Positions 24,501 to 36,500 of a stretch of DNA of 64,000 nucleotides are shown piece after piece (the stretch's first letter is position 1; each line of letters starts with the position of its first letter). A model generated the notes under the pieces. The model ran no database searches. It worked only from the letters and a program-made list of their open reading frames with translations, and had not been told where the DNA came from. Source of the stretch: Trichopria drosophilae (lineage: Eukaryota > Arthropoda > Insecta > Hymenoptera > Diapriidae); NCBI GenBank assembly GCA_030407085.1, contig CM059587.1:25765001-25829000 (forward strand), written 5' to 3'. The translations under genes and the position numbers were made by a program.

Positions 24501-27500
24501 ATATTTTAAAATGAAATTTAGGTGAAATACTAACATAAATTAAGCTAAATATTTCATCATCATGTTCAAAATATGCTGAATTTTGAAAGAGAGGTTACGT
24601 AACGAAAAATTGACGGTTCATTATCCTTAATTCTTAAGTAATGACCGCAAATCTCCGATAATTCAGATCATCACGCTAAATTCGGAATTGTCCAAACTTT
24701 TTTATCGGTCATATTGGATCGGCCATTTTTAGAACTCAAACATTGTGTATAGAAGAAGGCGTCGTTAGGTAGATAATATTTTATGGCTCGAGGAAGGTGA
24801 AATATAGACTAACCCAATCAGTCCCAAATATCGTCAATTTTCGATGAACTTTCGAATAATACGAAAGAAAATATTCTTTTTTTTATGTCAGGACGCTTTA
24901 AATAAAAAAAAACTACGAGTTCTTTTTAAAAAATACTAAAGGGTAAATTGAGAAATACACAGAAATTTTTCCAGATTTTTCTGTTGATATTTTAAAATTT
25001 ATTGTTTTTTGTTTGTAAATTTAAAAAAGTGTGAAGTTTTTTCTAAATGATGGTCGTTATAGGGGAAAAAATCCTAAACTGTATTTCAAATTATCTATCT
25101 TAAAAACTTTTTGAAAAAATTGAAAAAAAAATTGTTTGGAATTCATCAGAGAAGATAGTAGAATTTTTTTCTAATTTAAATCCAAATAACAAATGTTTAA
25201 AAATAACAACAGAGAAATCTTAAACAATTCTAGTGCATTTCTTAATTAATTCTATCGTTATATAAAAATTAATATCGTTAATAATCGTCATATAACATTT
25301 TGTATTCCGAACCCTGCAATTTGGGTCTTCAAATTTATAACCTAAAAACACTTTTCTAGGTGAAGAAGTAGGTGTATTTTGACGAGTTGATATAGAAATT
25401 TTAGATCTAAAATTAAATAACAGAAAAAATGACATTTTTCGCAAAAAATTATGTATAACTTTTTAAGCATCCATTTTAGACAACTCCTTTTATGTAAATA
25501 CGAAAACAAATATTCAAAAGTTCATCGAAAATTTGCGACATTGAGGACTTAATTAGTTAAATACCAACATATCCTAACCTAACTTCAACAATACATCATT
25601 ACTTTCAAAGCAAGTTGACTATAGCAAGAGAGGTAATAAGAATATTGGAAAGTTCAACGAAACTTAAACATAGGTGAAATACTAACATAACCTGACTGTA
25701 CATAACCTTAATTCATGAATTGAACTTTACGTACGGAAAGAGATATTACCTAGAGTATATTTTGAAGATCACACTAAATGAAAATATACTATTTATTCCG
25801 ACTGAAAATGTCAGCGAAATCGAAATTTTTAAGTAGATAATATTTGTTGAGTATTACATTATGTTTAAGCCATTTTGTTCATTGTATAATAATTGGCTAA
25901 ATTTACAAGATTTCAAGAACTAACGAATGATTATAGCTGATAAATATCGCTAAATGTTGTAGTTTTAAAATAAATTCTGTATTTGATCATTATTGTTTAC
26001 ATTTGATAACTTTTCTTTTCTTATCGTCTGATTATATAATGAATTTTTTTATTCTGCTTCGGCTTTTATCTTAATTTATTTGATCTTCCATAAAATCGTT
26101 CGGATTATTTATTTCAAATCCATTTCTAATTTATAAGTTGCTCTATAAGTTTAATTTCTTCTTTTCTAGGTTTTCTTTTCAACGTTACTTTTTTTCTTGT
26201 TTAATTTTCATTTCGAGATATTTTGCACAGTTTTTGTTAATCTATTGTTCTTAATTTCTTTATTTTTCGGTTGTCATTTTTGTCTTTTCTACCAATTTTG
26301 TCGGTTTGTTAATTTGTTCCGTTTGATAAACTTTAGTATTTTACAGTGCATTACAAAAATCGTGCTCGTTTTTAAATTATCTCGGTATTACGAGTTATCT
26401 AATTAATTTCAGTCGATAACTATAATTTGTAAATTTAAATGTTGGACTATCTTAACACTGTATTAGTTATAGTTTCTTCCCGTAATTTCAACTTTAAGCG
26501 CAAATGCAACTTTAAACGCGTTAATATACAAAAATTCCTAAAAATCCACGGGGCATATTCACGAATGGCAGAATTTTTGTCTTCACATAATATTTACCAA
26601 TTTGTAGGTTAAGAAATGTTCTAAACGAAAGTTTTTATCGTCTCCAAATCACTTCCTATTTATCTCGCAAACTAAGCGGCGCAAAATTAATTTTTTTCTG
26701 AAAATAAATGGGTATAAAATGAACTCACATTATTTGATCCCAAGGTGGGCGCAGAACTATGTGACACAGGACCTGGACGAGGATCGTCGGTGGCTCTTGA
26801 TAGCCCCTTGCATGCTGCATTTGACAGATGCGGCAAAAATGGGCCATCAAGTGACGTAGCGTACTTTGATGGGGTGGCGGCAATTCTGATACTAGTTGCC
26901 CGAGTTCCTTAGCGCTTTGCTCGTCCCCTGAAGCTAAACAGTTAAAACAACGATTTAGTTATTAAATCTATAATTCTTTCATTATAAATAAAACCATTCG
27001 TTCACATTTTTCCAATCATTTTAAAAATACTGTCTCTGTTAAACGAAATAAAATTCGATAAACTTTATTTTCCTTGATATTTGAGGTTATATTTTGCTTA
27101 AAATAAAAGAAACATTTTCTTTGAAATCAAACGCATTTTTATGGTTTCTCAAAAGTGACTTCAATGCAAGATTGTTAAAACAGAAAAAAATGCTATGATA
27201 TACAAAAAAAAACGTGATTGACATGAACATATTTTAAAAAATCACAATTAAATCAAAAGCAAACTTATTTCTTTGGCTTGCTAGTCACTTTCGACAAAAT
27301 GTTTTCAACTCTTAAAAAAATCAACATCATGCATGATCACACGCTTGACTATGAAGTTTCATATAAATCAATTTTCATCAGAGAAATTAAAACATTTGCA
27401 AATAAAAAATCTACAGTTTATGTGTCCTTCATATTCCTTTATTGTAATAATAATTTTGTCAATATTTAACCACTTTTACTGAAATCCAGAAGGTTTTCAG

Positions 27501-30500
27501 AAACTTTAAAAAAGTAACTAATTCGTGTTTTTTTTAAAGCATTTCATAATTTTGTGCTTGACCTAACCAAAGCACTTTATGTACAAATTTCAAAAGTGAA
27601 TTTGGAATAAAGAAAATTTACTTTCATTTTTACAAGAACAACAAAAATGTATAAAAAATTCTTTTTTTCTGTTGGAAGATCATTTATGACGCAAAAATTA
27701 AACATAAACAAATCATTTGAAAATGTTCTTCAAATCATACTTAAACACACTTTACACAATTATACAGTAACCATAAACCAACTCTCTTAACAAATTCATG
27801 AATTGAAAAAATGTTTTCACTAACCTCCAGCTTGCAGAAAACGCTCGTACCACTGTACCGGGATCACAGGATCGGGTAGCTCCCTCAAGAACTTCTTCAG
27901 CACGGTTGCGATGCATTGAGGACTGTAGTCAATCAGATCAGCATTGCACACATCTGAAACAGTACACCTCATCAATAAGCGCATCCAAAACCTCGAAGAA
28001 GAAAGTTATCCCCCTAATTTATTTTAACTTTCAAAGTCGAAAAATAGAAATTTTAGTTGAAAGAAACAAAAATTTAATATAAAGAAAATATAGTTATTCA
28101 GCAAGGTGATTACACTATTCCATGGAAGTCTCATTAAATAAAATAGCGCATATCGCTTAAGAGCAAAACTGATGTAAAAGCGATTGCGAGCTTACGCGGA
28201 AATTCACTATGAAATCGGGACGAACTAGTTTCTGTTGATAATGCGATAGTAGCTTCGTGGAAATCTTTCTCCTTGTTAATGGTACAACGTTGTAATTACG
28301 ACACACAACCATTAACACGACTATCTATTTAGCATTCCAATTATTTATGTCGGAAAAAGGCTATGGTAGTTTATTACTGAGCTGCCAAGTTTCCAGTTTT
28401 AATTATACAAGTTGTTTTATTAAATGCAACGTTACATTTTGATATTTGAAGTTAGGAAATGTTGGGAATTAAATTCTTTTTGTAGAATTTTGTAATATGT
28501 CGTCAAATTTTCAACTAAGTATGCATTTTCCCCAATTTGGATAATAAAACACGTGTCAATAACGAAATAATTCGAAACGGCAATCCCCTCGCAATATTTT
28601 TATCAATTGTATTATTTAGAAAATATTCATAGTTTTCATTAAATGCCAAAAAATAGGGAATTGAAAACATAAAATGCGATAACTTGTATAGCATGAACGG
28701 ATCATTACTTTGATTCAATGTATATTAAAATTCCTAAACAATTGTGAATTTCAAAACGCCGGAAATAGCGTCTGCCATTATACTTGCCTACTTATTGATT
28801 ACAATCGAATTAAATAGATATACGCAGGAGTTTGCGCTGCTAGTTGATCTTCCTAAGATTTCATATTTTCGGAATAATTATAATTTTCGATCATGTATAA
28901 AATCCGAAATTCCAGAAACAAAAATTAAAAAAGTACTAAGCGGGTGGGGAGAGAATTCCATGAAAAATAGGTTATATTTTTCAATACATAACAATTTAAA
29001 GGTCAATAAAGTTATAATTGTTAGGTATTGTTGCATTTCATATAAATTCAAGACAAGAATTTCATTTAATCGTTGGAATTTCGTTGTAATTTTACATAAT
29101 TTATTGTTTATTATAAAACAAAAACGGAACCACCAAGTGTTTTCGCAAAATTAACAAAAAAAAGTGGCCGGATTTTTTTGCTTTTTTGTCAAAAGTTTTT
29201 TTAGATTCTACTCCAGCGATTTTAATTTTGAAAACAATTTTCTTAATTTGTTCGTAATGTAATATACTTTAATTTAAAAAATGAACATAAACAAAATGGT
29301 TTGAATTAACAATTTAAAAATAAATAATAAATATTTACATAATTAAATATATGCTGACAACAATTTTTTTATTTTTTCGCCAAATAGACTCGGACATTAA
29401 AAAAAAAATATATAACGTTTTTAGTCACTACTGCCATTTTTTTAATATTCAAAAACACTTAAGGGTTGTACGTTTCTATATCAAATGATAGATTATAACA
29501 AAATTCAGCTAAATCCCAACGATTCACAAAAATTGTTACGTTGAATTGACACGGAATGCACATTATTAAAAAACGCCAGTTACATGGGAAAAGTTTGTGT
29601 ATTTCAGTTAAGAAGTAATGATTAAGATAAATTAATATTTTGTTTTTAAATGAACATCCGTGCGGTAATTCGAAAATCTTATAACGAATTTAAAAAACGG
29701 GGTTCTTCTGAATATTTATTTCCAGATTATGAGGATACAATAGTAATTCAACTGCAGCGGCTGTAATTAGGTTTAATTTTCTTTTAAATACGTTTGACTA
29801 CTGCTTGAACTAAGGATTTTCTTTCGTCATTTGCAATTCAATTTATAGGGCAATACGTAGTCAAATTTAATAAAAAAAAACGATTTTGCGACAACGCCAC
29901 ACAAAATTTTAGTTTTCAAGTATTTAACAAAACTACTCACGTACTAAAATAAAAACTTTTCTTTTTTTATTTCTGATAAAAATTTCCCTAGCATGTGCAA
30001 AGATTACTTATTCTGACGTTCATTTGGTTTAAAATATTTTTTAACAAAAATGTTCATTTTAAAGTCTTGTCATGAAGAAGGGTATAAAAGTAAATTTTTG
30101 TTTTTAATTCAAATATTTTTTTTTTTTAATTCAAATACTTTTTTCAATTTTGACGCTATATTGTACTTTTCGATAATTAATCATCTATAAGTCGCACATG
30201 AAATACGCTTCCTCCGCATTTAAGGAGATTAAAGACTACGTCATACTTTTTTAGCTCTTGCAGGAGTGAAATCTTAATCGCACTGAGGGAAGTGTCTTTT
30301 ACCCGGTATTAGAGTTCTTATACCCATTAAAAGACATTCTTTTACGAATAGGGACATCAATATTTCTTTTACCGGTTAAAAGACGATAGATTATAGAAAA
30401 ATGTTCTTTTAAAATTATGTATCTTGACATAACCTCTTAATTAAATGTTTAAATAGTTAAAAAATGTCACTGTTCGTTAATACATTAGAATTTATAAGAT

Positions 30501-33500
30501 TATCTTTTTCTATAATCGTAAAATGATAATTTTCATTTTGAGGGCGAATTCTCGCGTAAATGAATAGTATTAATAATTGGAGCCACTCCGAAAATAGTAG
30601 GATATGTACTGTTAACTTTCATTTCGATGCGAAATACTTTATTGAAATTCAAGAAAAAAAAATATCGTTTCAGGCTTCAATAGGTTAAGTTCATGATAAA
30701 AGTTGCTGATACTCAACGTCCTTTAAAAAATAACCTCAAAATAGTAAGATTTTACTATCATATTCTTTGGCCTTCAATATAAACCTATAAGAATATCTTG
30801 TTTCGTAGATAAAAACTACTCATGGATTCTAATAATCAATCATTTTGACGTCATTTGAACCATTCTGGACAGCCCACTTTGGCTGATATTGAATTCGACA
30901 TGACCAAAGAAATATTTGAAAAGTGGCAATTAAAAAGAAAAAAATACATCTTTACACCTAGTATAAAATAAAAGAAATCGGACTACGGATCTTAATTAAA
31001 AAGTAATATTCTAAAAATAAAAAAATGACTTACCCTCGTTCAGTTTCTCCCTCAACTCCAGAATCTGATCAGTATCGGAGGAATTGCTATGGTAAACCTT
31101 GTAAAGATCGAGGGTCGAATCGGCGAACGCCCGGTCCTCCAAAGTCTTGGTGCATCTTTCAACCAGGATCGGTGCCGATCTGGTCGCGACATCGAACTGC
31201 GCGCAAAGCGCCACACCAAACACTGAGGGAATGACAAAATTGAAATTGTACTTCTTAATCATGTCTTTTTTTTTAATTTTCAACCGTTTCATTAACCGTG
31301 ACAACATTGTACACAAATGATCACGCACCTGATGTAACTCTGCTGACCCGAGGATCTAACGAAGGTAGGCATGGTGAGGTGAGTCCAGTTGCCGAGCAGG
31401 TACGATGAGCGACTAATCCACAATCTAGAATCGAATTAACCAAATTAATCGCTTTCAAAGAAAATTAATTTTATAATTCTGTACTCTAGGAATTAATTGC
31501 CCTCTTTTCGTGTATATCGCTGGAATTCGATGGGTTTATTTATTTTTAATTGAAGCGTTATCGCTTATCGGGACAGCCGTTAATGCGGACGATGAACTTG
31601 TCTCAAACCGATCATTTTCTACCAGGAAAAAGAAATTTCCCATAAAAATTACATTACTTTTTTAAATTCTTATGATTTTGAATCAAAAATTGGTTTTATG
31701 AACATTTTAGTAGATAATTCATCGTATAATGTATCGCCATTTTTATGAATGGTTAGTAAACTTTAAGGCTAGTCCATTATATTTTGACCAACAAAGTTAC
31801 GTCCGATTTTTAAAAAATTTCGGATATGAAGCTGTAAAATATCTGGTGTAATAATTATACTTTATTTTCAGCAATCATCATTCGTGATCGATTACGATGA
31901 AACGACACTTAACCTGAAAATAAAGCATAATTTTTATATAATTATACCTGATAAACTAGAATCGGGACCAATAGAATGGGGCGAAAGTTTGATTTAATTA
32001 TTCCCAACGTATCAATTTAAAAAATTTTTCTTTAACGAAGAATATGCCAAGTAAATTAGGAAGTTCATGTCAATTACTTTTTATTGGGTAGCTTATATCT
32101 TATTTTAATAAAAGTTTAAATCACGAAATTCACTTTTTTTTAACATAACAACTTTGAAGTCATATTTTACTTGTTATATAACTTGTATATTAAACTTTTG
32201 ACTTCGTTAGTCGTTGACATTAAATAGTTAAATAAACTAAAAGTTACTTTTAATACTTATGTATTTAGTACTTAGTATTTACTTTAAGTACTTAATAGAC
32301 TAAACGTAATTCAAAGTAAAAAAACATATTTTTGCATTTCTAGGAATTAAAAGATATTTTTTTACATGTTTTCTACTTGGTAAAAAAGTGATCGTTTCCC
32401 GAATTTTCTATACTCTAAGTACGTATTTAAAGAGATGCAGTAAAGAGAATGTAATTCGTTTCCTTTCGCACTCTAGATAAATTATAGAATCAGTTCTAAA
32501 AGTTACAAATTCTTTAAAAATCGACGCAAACTTGTCGGTAGAAATATAATGGACTATCCCTGAAATAAAATTGAAAAACCTTAAACATTTTCAATTTTAT
32601 AATTAAAATTTAACCCTGTTCATTACGAAATGAGAACAGCAGATAAGTCAAATACAATTCAGTGTCTCCAGGACAAAGATTTTTTAAATGTTTGATAGAT
32701 ACTTTTCCTACTATTTTGAAATGTACTCTGACAAAATTAAGAAAACCATTTTTACACAAACATTTTTCAAAATAAAAATGCTATGATTTTTACACTTTTT
32801 TTCTTAATTTTCGATGCTTTTATCCACTGAAACGGGTTATAATCAATGAATTGCATACACAAAAGTGATCCGGATTATTGACTAAATAATATGCTAGTAG
32901 AATACTTTTTAGAATAATGGCAGATTGAAAATGGCCACGTAACAAAATGTATTAGAAATGATTAATTCCTTGAAATAGATATCACAGAAAGTTTTTTTTA
33001 GATTTATAATGACCATATAAATATTGGCTGGTTATCTGCAAAGATTATAATAATTGAAAAATTCAAAATGGCGGATCTGCAATGACCGGTAGAAAGAATT
33101 GAATCTTATACATATTTTATCTTCATTGATCTGTTACAAATTGTCGACATATACTTTTTAAGATTTCATTAATGTAAGAAATTTAGAGACACACAAAAAT
33201 GATAAATTCAAAATGGTTGACTCAAAGTGGTCATCAATCATCTTTCTATTCATCGGTTGCAATTTATCTACATGAATTTGTTCTCAAATTATAAGTATTT
33301 ATGATGTGTGTATTATTTATGTTCACGTATCAATAGAGAAAATCATTCAAAAATTAAAAAAAAAATCATTTTACTGGAGAAACTCCAGTTGTCGTACCTG
33401 CTTTTCTCATTTCGGGATGAAAAAGGGTTCATTATGAACTTTAAAAAAACGTAATGTAAGCATAATATACGAAAATCTTTATAAATTATCAATAAAATCT

Positions 33501-36500
33501 GGAGTTTCGTAAAGACCATTTGTTTTTTAAATGAATTCCCCAATCTAATCAACGGAAAATGTGAAACATTTTCAGTGCTCATAAGGACTAATTAAAAAAC
33601 TGCAATTGTCATGGACTTAGGCTTAACCTGCATTAAAGAGTAGAATGTTGTCGTTGAAACAATTTCATAACTCTAATTTCCATAAAGAAAATTCAAAACA
33701 TTGTCCTTCAGTGATTAAAGTTGGCTGACCTCGTAACGACTGATAAAGTATATTCAGTTTTTACGAATTTTATCGACAAAGTGCAGCATGATTTCAGCAA
33801 TGGTACAACAATCACATAATTGTTGATATAATTACTGATATTTTCGGACATTGTGTCAAATGTCGCATTGATAAATTCTCAGGTTGATAGAATACAAATT
33901 ACACTGGGTTACAAAAAAAAAGGTCGAGGTTTGGTTATCTCAAAATTCTTGTATTTATTGAATGTTCACAATAACAAGAAAAGAGTTAAAAGTGATTATT
34001 TTTCATCTGGTCAATTCCATAAAGATCGAGGGTCAAGTGTCAAAAATTGCTTCTTTAGAACTTTTTGATTCACAATAAGACAACATTTTACAAGATTCTA
34101 GAACTTGAACTTTTGATCAAAAGTGAAAGATCACTGCCGGTATTGAGGGAACTTAATCTACCAACCACTATAAAATATGTATTTGTAGATGTTACTTTCT
34201 GTACAAAAATGTACGTAAAATTTAATCATATCATATCTAAGTGTATATTTGTAAAGAATGACTCCGAAATTTCTTTAGTAACAAATCTTGACCAAATTTG
34301 TTTTAACAATTTCACCGCCATATTGAATCCTCCGCTTTTTAAATGTACAAAACTGCTCAAATTATTTCAGATTTGAGATGAAATTTAATTGATAGTCCGC
34401 AACCTAAAAACCATATAAATTACAAGTTTAAAGAAAATCTGATCGTAGAGAACTTTTTTCCGTCATTTTTTTATCGCCACCTTTTTCTCTACGATAAAAA
34501 AGGTGAATAGTAAATTAAGTTCGCCCACTACTTTCAGTCCTATTAGAAATGTTGTATTCCATTCGCATTTTTATTTTATTGTGATTTAAAAAGTACCGAA
34601 AAAGTTATTGTTTGACACTAATCTCGATTTTAATGGAACTGATCACGTGTAAAATATTGTCTTTTACTCTCTTCTTGTTCATTATGGCATAAATATAGTA
34701 GAAGTTCGCTTTATTGTCCTTCACTTTGTTAGCGCCTTCATATTATTAGCGAGATTCCCTTCACGTATTTAGATAACATTAGGTCTTCTTCCGTCTTTCG
34801 TAAATCCAGAGTCCTATATATTGTGTCGGCTGGAAGGTGCACAAGAAACGATGCGCATTTGTCGGACAACGAAGTGAAAGTCAAAACCCCGAGTAGAACA
34901 ATAAAGTGAAGTTCTACTGTAATCAATAAATACAAGAATTTTGAAATAAATAAACCTTGGCCATTTTCTTGTAATCTTTGCGACATTGATCATGAGATCC
35001 GCTCAGTGATCAATGATGTATTAATGTTTCATCCCTGACGCACCTAACCTTCAAAGTAGTTTAGAACGAGCCCATTACTTCTAATAAAAGAAAAAAAGAG
35101 TATTCAAAAAGACAAGGACATTTTCATTACTGAACTGCCTCAACAAGTTTCGCAAAATGTCATTGCATATTCCAAATAAAATTAGACATGAAGAAGTTGT
35201 GGGGACCGAGTGACCCATGATTGAATTAATAAGAAACGTGCTTCGAAAGCCAAGAGGCAGGCTCATCTGGAGGGATCTCGACGTAATTTAGTGTTAATTT
35301 GTGGCGCGCGTTATGTCTTTACGTGCATTTGCAGGGCGAATTTTGAAGCGTTTCGCAAGCGGAAGCAGACGACAAGACGCGGCGCCACACTCGTATGCAA
35401 CACCGTAATGTTAATGATTGTTAATTTGACCCCTTCTCCAGGATACTAACTTGGCACAGAGGAACTATATTGGTCAATTATTTCAATTATTCATTGAAAC
35501 TCACAATTACGATTAGTAAATTTCAATTAATAGCAAGACTTGTACCAGAAGATGAAAATGGAAAGATGCTGGGGTCTGACATTCTAAAGTATTCTAGAAA
35601 ATTCTGATTATTACTTGAATCATCATCAAAAATTTATTCTCGCAATAAAGTAGGGCACAATGCTCCTAAAATCTTTGATTTACTTTTTGTGCAGCATTGG
35701 AATCACTGATCGTATGGAATGCGTTCACTGCTCGTAAGATCGTTACCCTTCGCGTTTCCTCTCGTTTAAGGTCGAAATCCGGAGGAATAAAATTGCAACG
35801 CGTGTAAAAATACCACTGTCGATTGACGAACGGGTTGTACGTACCTTGGCAGACGAAGCCTTGATGCAAGAGGCCTCTGAGGTATTTATGGCACTTGTTG
35901 CACCTCTCTAAGACGCTGAAGCTTTGAGGCACGAGGTTGTGGACGCCGACGCCGACGGCGCTGGTCGTCGGCAACGTCCCCGTCGATGGCGTGCCGGATG
36001 GTGGTGAGACGGACGCCGGTTTGGCTCCATTGTCGTTGTTGCTGTTGTTGTTGTTATTGCTGCTGTTCTCGTTATTGTTGTTGCCATTGTTGCTGGTGCC
36101 GACCGGGCTATGATCGCTACCTGCTAATTTCGACGCTTCCGGAAGGCTCGGTGGGGACGGAGGTTGACAGAGTTCTTCGATGCAGATCAAAATATTCTTC
36201 TGATGAAACTCATCTTTTATCCCCATATTCTGAAATCGATCATAATTATTATTGTAAAAAATAGTGAAATTGCTCCCATATAAACTACAAAATTAACAGA
36301 GTTTTTATTGAAAACAGTCTCTTCTTATGAAATTGATTAGTGAACAGTTAAATTTTTGTTTTTCACTGTTTATATATTTAAAGATCTAAAATTTTAAAGA
36401 TAAAATTTGTAAAGATCGTTCGGTAAAGTTGTAGAGATTCTTTTTCTCAAAAGAATAAATAGGCCATTATTCGTTAAAATCCATCAATTTTTGTTAACAT

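Larger units (their letters stand above)
21892..26728 (-). other. Intron 7 (4.8 kb) packed with palindromic repeats
   Basis: Between the RhoGAP and nSH2 exons. It holds a TTAA-flanked MITE (21984-22644), a 0.95-kb inverted-repeat element (22907-23852) and a degenerate inverted-repeat mosaic (about 24400-25740). In the mosaic 24811-24863 pairs with 25509-25560 and the outer flanks share short near-direct repeats. The stretch 25750-26728 is AT-rich with no feature I can support. Confidence 0.7.

Noticed and set aside
28744..29154. 136-codon plus-strand open stretch in intron 5
   Set aside because: It starts with GTG and has no ATG in its first half; the composition is typical of AT-rich intron and no motif is recognisable. 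Length alone is mildly unusual for such AT content, but this is not enough to call a gene.
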